64,000 nucleotides of DNA from Microbacterium terrae. Its GTDB lineage: Bacteria; Actinomycetota; Actinomycetes; Actinomycetales; Microbacteriaceae. The translations under genes were made by a program, and so were the position numbers. Numbering within the stretch: position 1 is the first letter of the stretch; every line of letters starts with the position of its first letter. The notes under the pieces were generated by a model that was not told the DNA's origin, ran no database searches, and saw only the letters and a program-made list of their open reading frames with translations. Of the stretch, positions 28,855 through 37,660 are shown piece by piece. Location of the stretch: positions 3,596,001-3,660,000 of the forward strand of contig NZ_JAFDSS010000001.1 of NCBI RefSeq assembly GCF_017831975.1, in the 5' to 3' direction.

Positions 28855-30398
28855 GCGGCATCGACTCCGCGGAGCAGCCCGGCGCGTCGGAGCCGCCCAC
28901 GCGGCCCGACTCGCCCGCCGCACCCCTCACGCGGCCCGACTCGCCCGCCGCACCCCTCACGCGGCCCGACTCGCCGGCCGCACCCCCCACGGCATCCGCG
29001 CGTCCGCCGCGCCGCGGCATCCACCCCGCGTGGTTCGTCGCGGGCACCGCGCTCATCGCCCTCGTCGGAGCCGCAGGGTTCCGCGCGGCCCCAGGCGTGC
29101 TGATGCTGCCGCTCCACGAGGAGTTCGGCTGGTCGATCGGCGAGATGTCGATCGCCGTCACCCTCAACCTGCTGCTGTTCGGCCTCACCGCGCCGTTCGC
29201 CGCCGCGCTCATGCAGCGGTTCGGCATCCGGGCCGTCACGACGGGGGCGCTGCTGCTCATCGCGACCGGCAGCGCGCTCACCGTATTCGTGACGGCTCCC
29301 GGGCAGCTGCTGTTCACGTGGGGGCTGTTCATCGGCCTCGGCACCGGCTCGATGGCGCTGGTCTTCGCCGCGACGGTGACCGACACATGGTTCGCGGCGC
29401 GACGCGGACTCGTCTCGGGCGTGCTCACAGCCGGCAGCGCCACCGGTCAGCTCATCTTCCTGCCGATCATCGCGACGGCGGCAGAGGAGTACGGATGGCG
29501 CATCGCGTCGATCATCATCGCCAGTGGCGCGCTCATCGTCGTTCCGCTGGTGCTCGTCTTCCTGCGCGATCGCCCGAGCGATCTCGGTGTCGGTCGGTAC
29601 GGCGAGGAGACGCCGCACGCTGCAGCCGGAAGCCAGGTCGCCCCCGCCCAGCCGATCGCCGCCGAGCCCGCGCCGGGCACAGCTGAGCCCCAGCCAGCCG
29701 CCGCCGAGCGCGAGTCGATCACGGCCGAACCCGAACCGACAGCGGCCGCCGCCCCCGCGCACGCGCCGACGTCCCGCCCGCTGAGTGCGGGCGCCCGTGC
29801 CCTGGGCGCCCTGCGCGACGCCGCGAAGGTGCGCTCGTTCTGGGCGCTCGTGGCCGGCTTCGCCATCTGCGGCGCGACGACGAACGGTCTGGTCGGCATC
29901 CACTTCATCCCCAGCGCCCACGATCACGGGATGCCGCAGACCACAGCGGCCGGGCTGCTCGCGCTCGTCGGCATCTTCGACATCGTCGGCACGGTGCTGT
30001 CGGGGTGGCTGACCGACCGGGTGAACCCGCGCATCCTGCTGGCGGCGTACTACGCCTTCCGCGGGGTGAGCCTGCTCTTCCTGCCGAGCCTGCTCGCCGC
30101 AGAGGTGCAGCCGAGCATGCTCGTCTTCATCATCTTCTACGGCCTCGACTGGGTCGCCACCGTTCCGCCGACGATCGCGCTGTGCCGGGAGCTGTTCGGC
30201 GACCGAGGACCGCTAGTCTTCGGCTGGGTGTTCGCCGCGCACCAGGTGGGCGCCGGCATCGCCTCGGCGGCCGCCGGGTTCGTCCGCGACGAGACCGGCC
30301 ATTACACCTACGCGTGGTTCGCGGCGGCGGCGCTGTGCGCGGTGGCTGCGCTCGTCAGCGGGCTGATCGCGCGCCGCACCGCGCCCGCCGCCGGCTGA
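28851..30398 (+). CDS. MFS transporter
   Basis: This 515-residue major-facilitator protein has 12 predicted membrane helices starting at WFVAGTALIALVGAAGF. A long Ala/Pro/Glu-rich cytoplasmic loop separates the two halves, and the second half begins at VRSFWALVAGFAICGA. The YGEETPH region and the NGLVGIHFIPSAHDHG segment resemble the oxalate/formate-antiporter-like and monocarboxylate group. The N-terminus carries a threefold 10-residue repeat (RPDSPAAPLT) encoded at 28901-28990. The start overlaps the HxlR stop (ATGA). Substrate unknown; a carboxylate or drug export role is possible. Confidence 0.88.
   Translation: MSGIDSAEQPGASEPPTRPDSPAAPLTRPDSPAAPLTRPDSPAAPPTASARPPRRGIHPAWFVAGTALIALVGAAGFRAAPGVLMLPLHEEFGWSIGEMSIAVTLNLLLFGLTAPFAAALMQRFGIRAVTTGALLLIATGSALTVFVTAPGQLLFTWGLFIGLGTGSMALVFAATVTDTWFAARRGLVSGVLTAGSATGQLIFLPIIATAAEEYGWRIASIIIASGALIVVPLVLVFLRDRPSDLGVGRYGEETPHAAAGSQVAPAQPIAAEPAPGTAEPQPAAAERESITAEPEPTAAAAPAHAPTSRPLSAGARALGALRDAAKVRSFWALVAGFAICGATTNGLVGIHFIPSAHDHGMPQTTAAGLLALVGIFDIVGTVLSGWLTDRVNPRILLAAYYAFRGVSLLFLPSLLAAEVQPSMLVFIIFYGLDWVATVPPTIALCRELFGDRGPLVFGWVFAAHQVGAGIASAAAGFVRDETGHYTYAWFAAAALCAVAALVSGLIARRTAPAAG
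28901..28990 (+). repeat. Three tandem 30-bp units in the MFS gene
   Basis: Units at 28901-28930, 28931-28960 and 28961-28990 are identical except for two bases in the last. They begin GCGGCCCGACTCGCC and encode RPDSPAAPLT three times in the cytoplasmic N-terminal tail. The near identity suggests recent slippage expansion. Confidence 0.95.
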
Positions 30399-30469
30399 CC
30401 GGGCTCAGACCGGGCTCGCACCAGTCCCGAACCCAGGGCCCGCACCGGGCGCACCCCTCCAGACCAGAC

Positions 30470-30838
30470 TCAGACCATACTGCCGACGCGCACCAGGTTG
30501 CCGCTGCGGTCGACGACCGCGAACTCGTGCATCCCGTAGTCGGTCGCGGCCACGTCGGTGATGCGGCTTCCGGTGGGCGGATCGGGCTGCACGACGGCGG
30601 ACCACTCGGCGTGCAGCGCCGGGGCATCCGACACGTACAGGTAGCACTGGGCGGCGGTGCTGAGCGGGTCGACGTCGGCGTGCGAGAAGAAATGCAGCAT
30701 CGCGTCGCCGCGGCCGATGATGAGGTAGTCCCACACCTCGGGCGGTGCACCGCGGTTCTCGAATCCGAGCGCCTCGTAGAACGCGAGCGTCTCGGCCAGA
30801 TCGCGGCTCGGGAGGATGGGCACGGCGGTGTCGGTCAC
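30470..30838 (-). CDS. Bleomycin-resistance/VOC-family protein
   Basis: This 122-residue VOC protein starts VTDTAVPILPSRDLAETLAF, continues YEALGFENRGAPPEVWDYLI and ends GMHEFAVVDRSGNLVRVGSM. This is the layout of bleomycin-binding-like proteins, which sequester a ligand as a dimer. The GTG at 30838 was chosen because TAGCGT (30846-30851) stands 7 bases upstream, giving a leaderless start; a longer frame to 30913 has no homologous residues. Function is uncertain, and resistance should not be assumed. Confidence 0.83.
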   Translation of the reverse strand: MTDTAVPILPSRDLAETLAFYEALGFENRGAPPEVWDYLIIGRGDAMLHFFSHADVDPLSTAAQCYLYVSDAPALHAEWSAVVQPDPPTGSRITDVAATDYGMHEFAVVDRSGNLVRVGSMV

Positions 30839-30933
30839 GGATCGCACGCTACCGTGCGGGGCGCGGCGGCGACAGCATCCGTCGCGTCCGTGATTCGGCG
30901 ACGCCGAGGTCACCGACCGGGAACAGCAGCGAA

Positions 30934-30966
30934 AGGCCCCGGGCGCGTGGTGCGCACCCGGGGCCT
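30934..30966 (-). terminator. Terminator of the 5'-nucleotidase gene
   Basis: AGGCCCCGGG (30934-30943) pairs perfectly with CCCGGGGCCT (30957-30966), with flanking GCGA and TCGC extending the stem. It lies about 30 bases past the stop of the minus-strand nucleotidase gene. Confidence 0.82.
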
Positions 30967-30972
30967 CGCTTC

Positions 30973-31000
30973 GGAGTCGACTACTCGGAGTCGACTACTC
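30973..31000 (-). repeat. 14-bp direct duplication spanning a stop codon
   Basis: GGAGTCGACTACTC occurs twice in tandem (30973-30986 and 30987-31000). The second copy contains the TAG stop (30995-30997) of the nucleotidase gene, so the first copy lies just past it. This looks like a recent slippage event. Confidence 0.9.
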
Positions 31001-34000
31001 GGAGACGACCGCGCGACCGAGCTCGGCCGGGGCGACCGGCGAGTTCTGCTCGAAGTACGCCACCGATGCGGCGAGGTCGACCTGGCCGGTGTCGGTGCGA
31101 TCGGTGCCCTCGGCGAAGGTGAAGAAGTTGTCTCCACCGGCGGCGAGGAACGAGTTCGTCACGACGGTGAACTCATCCGTCGCGGCGATCGGCGCGCCCG
31201 CGTACGACATCGAGAGGATGTGCGATCCGGCGACGGCCGCCGGGTCGTACTCGTACGAGAAGCCGTCCGACACGCCCAGGTGCAGCTTGGGGCGCGATGA
31301 GCCGGCGGGCTGCCACTGCTCCTCGAGCACCTGCTTCAGCTGTGCGCCGGTGAGCGTCACCGTCACCAGTGTGTTCGCGAACGGCTGCACCGAAGCGGCC
31401 TCGGCGTAGGTCGTCGATCCGTCGGCGCCGAAGAGCAGGTCGGCACGGAGGCCGCCCGGGTTCATCAGGCCGATCTGCGCCGGGGTGCCCGCGTAATCCT
31501 CGTTCGAGGTCGCCCACAGGTACATGTCGGCCACCAGGTTGCCCAGCGACGACTCGACACCGCGGTCGGCGCCCGCCGGCGTTCCGCCGCGCAGGATGTC
31601 GCCCGTGACCGTGCCGACCTCGACCGAGCCGAGTTCGAGCGCCACTGCGGCGGCTTCGTCGACGATCGCCTTCACCGCGGCGTCTTCGGGGAAGAGCGCC
31701 GTCGCCGGGGCGGTCGGGTTCGTGGTCGCCGGCTTCACGAGTGACACGAGGCCGCCCGTGATCGACACGAGATCCTTCGACTCGGTCTCGACGGTGATGT
31801 CGAGCTTGCCGAGGGTCTTGCCGTACTCGAGCGCCTGGATCACGGTGCGCGTCTGCCCGGGCTCGCCGCCGGCCGCGGCATCCACCGGCACGTCGCAGTC
31901 GTACGACTGGTGCGTGTGACCCGAGACGATCGCGTCGATGTCGGCCGACGCTCCGCGGATCAGCTCGCCGTATGCGGTGCCGTCGGTCGCCACCGCCGCG
32001 CAGTCTCCCGTGGCCGACCCCTCGTGCGTGAGCAGGACGATCACGTCGGCGAGGTCGCCCTCGACGAGCTCGGCCGCCACGCGGTTGGCGGCCTCGAGCT
32101 GGTCGCCGAACTCGATGTCGGCGATTCCCGTCGGGGTGACCATCCCGGCGGTCTGCTCGGTCACCGTGCCGATGAAGCCGATGCGCACGCCGCCCGACTC
32201 CTCGATCGCGTACTCGGGCAGGGCGGGGGTGTCGGTGCCCCTGAGGTAGACGTTCGCCCCCAGTCCGAACTCATCGCCGCCGAAGCGGGGGATGACGCGG
32301 TCGGTGAGGTCGGCGAAGCCGGCGTCGAACTCGTGGTTGCCGACGGCGCTCACGTCCAGCCCGGCCGCGACCAGCGCGTCGATCGTCGGGTTGTCCTGCT
32401 GGATGAACGACGTGAACGTCGATGCGCCGATGTTGTCGCCGGCCGATACGAACAGCGTGTTCGGGTTCTGCGCCTCGAACGTGTCGATCGCGCCCGCGAT
32501 GACCGCGGCGCCTGCGACGCCGCCGGCGTAGTCCGCCTGCAGGCGTCCGTGGAAGTCGTTGATCGTCAGCACCTGCACCTCGGTCGTCGGCACGATCTCA
32601 TCGATCTCGAAGAGCGTCGTGGTGCCCGAGACCTCGTTGCCGACGGCGAGCAGCGGAGTGCCCGTGGTCGACTTCTCCGCCGGGATGAAGACGATGCCCT
32701 CAGGGCCGAGGTCGCCTGCCGCGGAGAGGTCGCCGCCGTCTTCGACCGAGACCGAGAAGTCGCGGTTGTTGACGTACGTGACGAAGGATGCCGTCGCGGG
32801 ATCGGTCACGTCGTACACGGCGATGCCGCCGACGCGCTCGAAGCCGACGAAGGCGTAGGTGCGCTCGCCGATCGTGCCGAGCGCCACGGACTCGGGCTCG
32901 GGGCCCTTGTCGTCGCTGCGGCCCTCGAAGTTCGACTCGGTGTGGTTGGAGTTGACGAAGTCGGGGATGGCCGCGGCGGTGATCTCCTCGAAGCCCGAAC
33001 CCGAGTCGAACACCTGCTCGCCGTCGGTCGTCCAGATCGAGAACGAGCGGCCGCCGAACGCGTACAGCTCCTGGTAGCAGCCGGCTGCGGTGTCGAAGCC
33101 GCCCTCGATGGTGACGTTGAGGCGGCCGAGGTCCGCGTCGCCCAGCGAGTCTGCGAGGGGGCTGGTCTCGCAGACCGGGCCGTAGCCATCGTCCTCGAGG
33201 TCCTTCACGCGCGACGGCTCGGCGTAGTCGCCCCACTCGCGCGCGTCGCCCTCGTTCGCCGTCACCAGGTAGGTCTTGCCGCCGGCGGAGTACGACTGGA
33301 TCGCGTCGGGCATATAGAGGCCGAAGAGGCCCTCGTAGGTGCGCAGCGTGTGCGCGCCGTCGCGGTCGCTCGGGTCGAGCGCGTTCTCGGCGAGGCCGTG
33401 GTCCTTGGCGCCGAGCGGCAGGATCTCGGTGACCTTGGCGCTCGGGATGTGCACTGCGGCGACGGCGTTCGCCTCCTGCAGCGTCACGTACGCGGTGTTG
33501 CCGTCGACGGTGATGTACTCGGGCTCGAGGTTGCGGCTGACCGGCTTGTCGGTGCCGTGCGGCTGCGGGCCGAACACGCGCACGCCCTCGGGCAGCTTGC
33601 TCGCGGTCAGCTTCTCGACCTTCGCGATGAGCGAGGCGAGCAGCTTCTTCGCGCTGTCGCTGAGCTTGGGCGACGATGCCAGCTTCTCGATCTGCTTCAT
33701 CAGCGACTTCGCGAACGCCGGCAGGTTCTTGGCCTCGAAGCCGTGGAAGTCCGCCGTCTTGACGTCCTTCTGCTTGGGCGCGGAGACCTTCGTCGGCAGC
33801 TTCACGACGCTCACCGACCCCTCGGGGTCGATCGAGAAGTCGTCTGCAGGCTCGCCCTCGTTGGCGACGACGGCGTACTTGCCGTCGCCCGAGAAGGTCA
33901 CCATGTCGGGCAGGGCGCCGACGGTGACGGTGCCGAGCACGGCGGATGCGGCATCCGTGGCGTTCGCATCGAAGAACAGGAGGTGACCGCGATCGGTCTT

Positions 34001-34399
34001 CACCGATGCCTCGAACGCGACGACGCCGAGGCCGTCTGCGCGGACGGTGACCGAGTTCGCGACACCTGTCGAGGACAGTTCGAACTCCTCGGTCATGTTC
34101 GCGGGGTCGGTGTAGTCGAGCACGCTGACGCTGCCGGCCTGCGCGTTGACGACGAACAGGCGGTCGCCGTGGGCGGCGACGATCTCGGCGGCCGACTCGT
34201 CGAACACGCCGGTCTCGAACGAGCCGAGCGGAGTGAGCGAGAGGGTGGCGTCTTCAGCGGAGTACGAGACGGGCTCGGGGACGACGGCGGCGGATGCGGC
34301 GGTCACGGGCACGAGCGCGAGCGTGCAGGTGACCGCGACAGCCGCGGTGATGGCCACCGCGCGCCGACCGGCGCGCGGAAGTGGGGTCTGCGATGGCAT
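30995..34399 (-). CDS. Secreted metallophosphatase/5'-nucleotidase with N-terminal choice-of-anchor I domain
   Basis: This is an 1134-residue exported enzyme. The signal peptide is about 1-38 (ITAAVAVTCTLALVPVTAAS). A beta-propeller-like choice-of-anchor I region (about 50-600) has repeats such as DRLFVVNAQAGSVSVLDYTD and GKYAVVANEGEPADDF. A calcineurin-like phosphoesterase follows (about 610-870) with LTINDFHGRL, SAGDNIGAS, GNHEFDAGF and SGHTHQSYD as metal ligands. The 5'-nucleotidase C-terminal domain (about 930-1100) contains MNPGGLRADL and FLAAGGDNFF. It probably releases phosphate and nucleosides from extracellular nucleotides. No sorting signal is seen. It is a single-gene unit with its own terminator. 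Confidence 0.93.
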   Translation of the reverse strand: MPSQTPLPRAGRRAVAITAAVAVTCTLALVPVTAASAAVVPEPVSYSAEDATLSLTPLGSFETGVFDESAAEIVAAHGDRLFVVNAQAGSVSVLDYTDPANMTEEFELSSTGVANSVTVRADGLGVVAFEASVKTDRGHLLFFDANATDAASAVLGTVTVGALPDMVTFSGDGKYAVVANEGEPADDFSIDPEGSVSVVKLPTKVSAPKQKDVKTADFHGFEAKNLPAFAKSLMKQIEKLASSPKLSDSAKKLLASLIAKVEKLTASKLPEGVRVFGPQPHGTDKPVSRNLEPEYITVDGNTAYVTLQEANAVAAVHIPSAKVTEILPLGAKDHGLAENALDPSDRDGAHTLRTYEGLFGLYMPDAIQSYSAGGKTYLVTANEGDAREWGDYAEPSRVKDLEDDGYGPVCETSPLADSLGDADLGRLNVTIEGGFDTAAGCYQELYAFGGRSFSIWTTDGEQVFDSGSGFEEITAAAIPDFVNSNHTESNFEGRSDDKGPEPESVALGTIGERTYAFVGFERVGGIAVYDVTDPATASFVTYVNNRDFSVSVEDGGDLSAAGDLGPEGIVFIPAEKSTTGTPLLAVGNEVSGTTTLFEIDEIVPTTEVQVLTINDFHGRLQADYAGGVAGAAVIAGAIDTFEAQNPNTLFVSAGDNIGASTFTSFIQQDNPTIDALVAAGLDVSAVGNHEFDAGFADLTDRVIPRFGGDEFGLGANVYLRGTDTPALPEYAIEESGGVRIGFIGTVTEQTAGMVTPTGIADIEFGDQLEAANRVAAELVEGDLADVIVLLTHEGSATGDCAAVATDGTAYGELIRGASADIDAIVSGHTHQSYDCDVPVDAAAGGEPGQTRTVIQALEYGKTLGKLDITVETESKDLVSITGGLVSLVKPATTNPTAPATALFPEDAAVKAIVDEAAAVALELGSVEVGTVTGDILRGGTPAGADRGVESSLGNLVADMYLWATSNEDYAGTPAQIGLMNPGGLRADLLFGADGSTTYAEAASVQPFANTLVTVTLTGAQLKQVLEEQWQPAGSSRPKLHLGVSDGFSYEYDPAAVAGSHILSMSYAGAPIAATDEFTVVTNSFLAAGGDNFFTFAEGTDRTDTGQVDLAASVAYFEQNSPVAPAELGRAVVSE

Positions 34400-34544
34400 C
34401 GGAATCCTCGGGTCGGAGAGAGCGCGATCAGCGCAGGTCTGTCCTATTCGGGCAGCGTGACCGGCGAGTGAACACGCGAGGAACGGACCGGTGGCATCCG
34501 ATCGGAATCATCAGGAACCCAGAGGAAATAGTAGGAAGTCCATG

Positions 34545-34550
34545 TAAAAT
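34545..34550 (+). promoter_or_regulatory. Probable -10 of the valine-type gene run
   Basis: TAAAAT in the context TGTAAAATGG is an extended -10 in an otherwise GC-rich stretch, 78 bp before the GTG of the acyl-CoA dehydrogenase. AAAGGAG precedes that GTG. No clear -35 is seen. Confidence 0.45.
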
Positions 34551-34628
34551 GGCGAGCGTGCCCACGCAGGCACATCGACGTCGCGCAGAACGCCCCACGA
34601 AGGCGGACTGCATCGCAAAGGAGCATCG

Positions 34629-35816
34629 GTGTCCACCACGATCACCCCCGTACCCGCCATCGCCGCCGGCATCACGGCCGAAGAGCGCGCCGCGATCCTC
34701 GAGGCCGTCCGAGAGTTCGCCCAGACCGAGCTCCAGCCGCACGCGCTGGAGTGGGACGAGCACAAGCACTTCCCCCGCGAGACGATCCACCGCGCGGGCG
34801 AGCTCGGCCTCGGCGGCATCTACGTGCGCGAAGACGTGGGCGGCGTCGCCCTCGACCGGGCCGACGCCGTGCAGATCTTCGAGGCGCTCGCGCAGGGCGA
34901 CCCTGCGATCGCCGCGTTCATCACGATCCACAACATGGTCGCGTGGATGATCGACACCTACGGCACCGAGCCCCAGCGGCGTGCGTGGCTCCCGCAGCTG
35001 ACCGCCATGGCGGGCTTCGGCAGCTACTGCCTGACCGAGCCGGGGGCGGGATCGGATGCCGCGGCGATCACCACGACGGCCATCAGAGACGGCGACGAGT
35101 TCGTGCTGACCGGGGTGAAGCAGTTCATCTCGGGCGGGGGTGAGGCATCCGTCTACGTCGTCATGGCGCGCACCGGCGAGCCGGGCGCCCGCGGGATCAC
35201 CGCGTTCCTCGTGCCCGACGGCACCACCGGACTCTCATTCGGCGCGAACGAGAAGAAGATGGGCTGGAACGCCCAGCCGACCCGTCAGGTGATCCTCGAC
35301 GAGGTGCGGGTGCCCAGGGCGAACATGCTCGGCGCCGAGGGGCAGGGCTTCAAGATCGCGATGTCGGCGCTCGACGGCGGCCGCCTCAACATCGCCGCGT
35401 GCTCGCTCGGCGGCGCTCAGTGGGCGCTCGACCGTGCGGTGAAGTACGTGAAGGAGCGGTTCACCTTCGGCGAGGCCCTCGCCGAGAAGCAGTCCGTGGT
35501 GTTCACCCTCGCCGACATGGCGACCGAGCTGCAGGCCGCACGGGCGCTGGTGCGCGACGCCGCGCTCGCCGTCGACGCGAAGAACGCTGGTGCCGACGTC
35601 GCCGACGTGTCGATGCAGTGCGCGATGGCCAAGCGCTTCGCGACGGATGCCGGATTCCGGGTCGCGAACGAGGCCCTGCAGCTGCACGGCGGCTACGGCT
35701 ACCTTCAGGAGTACGGCATCGAGAAGGTCGTGCGAGACCTGCGCGTCCACCAGATCCTCGAGGGCACCAACGAGATCATGCGCATGATCATCGGCCGTGA
35801 GGTGCTCGGGCGCTGA
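34629..35816 (+). CDS. Acyl-CoA dehydrogenase, isobutyryl-CoA type
   Basis: This 395-residue acyl-CoA dehydrogenase has flavin motif CLTEPGAGSDAAA and the classic catalytic Glu378 in ILEGTNEIMR. LHGGYGYLQEYGIEKVVRDL is also canonical. Neighbours encoding 3-hydroxyisobutyrate dehydrogenase and enoyl-CoA hydratase suggest isobutyryl-CoA or 2-methylbutyryl-CoA as substrate, i.e. valine degradation (inference). The GTG start follows AAAGGAG. Electrons would go to EtfBA, encoded 3 kb downstream. Confidence 0.92.
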   Translation: MSTTITPVPAIAAGITAEERAAILEAVREFAQTELQPHALEWDEHKHFPRETIHRAGELGLGGIYVREDVGGVALDRADAVQIFEALAQGDPAIAAFITIHNMVAWMIDTYGTEPQRRAWLPQLTAMAGFGSYCLTEPGAGSDAAAITTTAIRDGDEFVLTGVKQFISGGGEASVYVVMARTGEPGARGITAFLVPDGTTGLSFGANEKKMGWNAQPTRQVILDEVRVPRANMLGAEGQGFKIAMSALDGGRLNIAACSLGGAQWALDRAVKYVKERFTFGEALAEKQSVVFTLADMATELQAARALVRDAALAVDAKNAGADVADVSMQCAMAKRFATDAGFRVANEALQLHGGYGYLQEYGIEKVVRDLRVHQILEGTNEIMRMIIGREVLGR

Positions 35817-35848
35817 CGGCGCTCGAGCGAGGACGAGGAGGTCCGGCG

Positions 35849-36748
35849 ATGAGGATCGCATTCCTGGGGCTCGGGCACATGGGCCTGCCCATGGCGCTCA
35901 ACCTGCAGCGCGCAGGGCACGACGTGACCGGGTTCGACGTGTTCACCGGCGCACGTGAGGCGGCTGACGCGGCCGGCCTGACGACGGTCGGGAAGGCGAC
36001 GGATGCCGTAGCCGGCGCCGAAGCCGTGATCACGATGTTCCAGTCCGGCCAGCAGGTGATCGACGCCTACCGCGGGTCCGCCGACGACCCGGGGCTGCTC
36101 GAGGCCGCGGCATCCGGAACGCTGTTCATCGACTCGTCGACGATCGCCGTCGACGATGCCCGCGCCGCGCACGCGCTCGCCGAGGCTGCGGGGCAGCGCT
36201 CGGTCGACGCCCCCGTCTCGGGCGGGGTGGTCGGCGCCGAGAACGCCACGCTGGCCTTCATGGTGGGCGGCTCCGACGACGACTTCGCCGCCGCGCAGCC
36301 GCTGCTCGAATCGATGGGCCGCCGCGTGGTGCACTGCGGCGGAGCCGGGCTCGGGCAGGCGGCGAAGGTGTGCAACAACATGATCCTCGCGGTGTCGCAG
36401 ATCGCGGTGGCCGAGGCGTTCGTGGTCGGCGAGCGGCTCGGGCTCGAGCATCAGGCGCTGTTCGACGTCGTGTCGAATGCGTCGGGGCAGTGCTGGGCGA
36501 TCACGGTCAATTGCCCCGTCCCCGGGCCCGTGCCCACGAGCCCCGCCAACCGCGACTTCCAGCCGGGCTTCGCGGGGGCGCTCATGAACAAGGACCTGGG
36601 GCTCGCCGAGCAGGCGGTGGCTCTCACGGGTGTCGACGCCCGCATGGGGATGCTCGCCCGCGAGATCTACGCCCGGTTCGCGGAGGGCCCCGGCGCAGGG
36701 CAGGACTTCTCGGGCATCATCAACACCATCCGCGGCGAGTCGGCCTGA
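35849..36748 (+). CDS. mmsB: 3-hydroxyisobutyrate dehydrogenase
   Basis: This 299-residue beta-hydroxyacid dehydrogenase oxidises 3-hydroxyisobutyrate to methylmalonate semialdehyde with NAD+. The Rossmann motif FLGLGHMG is at 5-12, DSSTI at 95-99 and PVSGG at 122-126. The catalytic lysine is Lys173 in GQAAKVCNN with Asn177. The tail FQPGFAGALMNKDLGLA matches the MmsB branch rather than tartronate semialdehyde reductase. GAGGAGG precedes the ATG, 32 bp after the dehydrogenase gene. Confidence 0.93.
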   Translation: MRIAFLGLGHMGLPMALNLQRAGHDVTGFDVFTGAREAADAAGLTTVGKATDAVAGAEAVITMFQSGQQVIDAYRGSADDPGLLEAAASGTLFIDSSTIAVDDARAAHALAEAAGQRSVDAPVSGGVVGAENATLAFMVGGSDDDFAAAQPLLESMGRRVVHCGGAGLGQAAKVCNNMILAVSQIAVAEAFVVGERLGLEHQALFDVVSNASGQCWAITVNCPVPGPVPTSPANRDFQPGFAGALMNKDLGLAEQAVALTGVDARMGMLAREIYARFAEGPGAGQDFSGIINTIRGESA

Positions 36749-36773
36749 CCCGGCGGCATCCGTCGCATCGCGA

Positions 36774-36849
36774 GATCGCCTGTTCCGGTGGACGCAGGAT
36801 GATCCGGGCCGGATCGTCCTGCCCGGGCCGGATCGCCCGTTCTGGTGGA
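36774..36849 (+). repeat. Diverged 19-bp direct repeat flanking a hairpin before the enoyl-CoA hydratase
   Basis: GATCGCCTGTTCCGGTGGA (36774-36792) recurs at 36831-36849 with two changes. Between them CAGGATGATCC (36795-36805) and GGATCGTCCTG (36811-36821) form an 11-bp near-perfect stem with a 5-base loop. The second repeat precedes the ribosome-binding site, so the structure could modulate read-through from mmsB or be a regulator site. Confidence 0.75.
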
Positions 36850-36883
36850 ATGATCACCACCCCACACGAAGGAGAATGCCCCG

Positions 36884-37660
36884 ATGACGGACTACGAGAC
36901 GATCCTGGTCGAGACCCGCGGTCGCGTGGGGTGGATCACCCTGAACCGGCCCGAGGCCCTCAACGCCCTCAACTCGCAGGTGATGCGCGACATCGTGGCC
37001 GCGGCATCCGTCTTCGACGCCGACGAGGCGATCGGCGCGATCGTGGTGACCGGCTCGGAGCGTGCGTTCGCCGCCGGCGCCGACATCAAGGAGATGGAGT
37101 CGAAGTCGGGCCTCGAGATGGTGATGGACGACCACTTCGGCCAGTGGTCGCGCTTCGCTGAGGTGCGCACGCCCGTGATCGCCGCCGTGTCGGGCTACGC
37201 CCTCGGCGGCGGGTGCGAGCTCGCGATGATGTGCGACATCATCCTCGCCGCCGACACCGCGAAGTTCGGCCAGCCCGAGATCAACCTCGGCGTCATCCCG
37301 GGCATGGGCGGCTCGCAGCGCCTCATCCGCGCGGTCGGGTACTACAAGGCCGCCGAGCTGATCCTCACGGGGCGCATGATGGATGCCACCGAGGCGGAGC
37401 GCTCCGGTCTGGTCTCGCGCGTCGTGCCTGCGGCGGACCTCCTCGCCGAGGCCGAGAAGACCGCGGCGACGATCGCGTCGAAGAGCCTGCCGTCGCTGTA
37501 CGCCGCGAAGGCGGCGCTCGACACGGCGATGGAGACGCCGCTCGCCGAGGGCCTGCGGTTCGAGAAGCACGTGTTCGCGGCGCTCTTCGACACCGCCGAC
37601 CAGAAGGAGGGCATGGCAGCCTTCCGCGAGAAGCGCGCTGCGGAGTTCGAGGGGCGCTGA
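36884..37660 (+). CDS. Enoyl-CoA hydratase
   Basis: This 258-residue crotonase has both catalytic glutamates, Glu112 (GGGCELAM) and Glu132 ([12 protein letters not shown]), and oxyanion-hole segment [11 protein letters not shown]. This is a true hydratase pattern, unlike 3-hydroxyisobutyryl-CoA hydrolases. GAAGGAG precedes the ATG. Position after the isobutyryl-type dehydrogenase and mmsB suggests hydration of methacrylyl-CoA, though this family is often broad. A family A repeat array begins right at its stop. Confidence 0.93.
   Translation: MTDYETILVETRGRVGWITLNRPEALNALNSQVMRDIVAAASVFDADEAIGAIVVTGSERAFAAGADIKEMESKSGLEMVMDDHFGQWSRFAEVRTPVIAAVSGYALGGGCELAMMCDIILAADTAKFGQPEINLGVIPGMGGSQRLIRAVGYYKAAELILTGRMMDATEAERSGLVSRVVPAADLLAEAEKTAATIASKSLPSLYAAKAALDTAMETPLAEGLRFEKHVFAALFDTADQKEGMAAFREKRAAEFEGR

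Noticed and set aside
30470..30838. Bleomycin resistance gene proper
   Set aside because: Only the general VOC fold is visible and there is no resistance context, so the call is limited to the family.
31910..34471. 853-codon plus-strand open frame opposite the 5'-nucleotidase
   Set aside because: Low-complexity Arg/Val/Asp composition, no start signal and no motif. The minus strand encodes a clear metallophosphatase.
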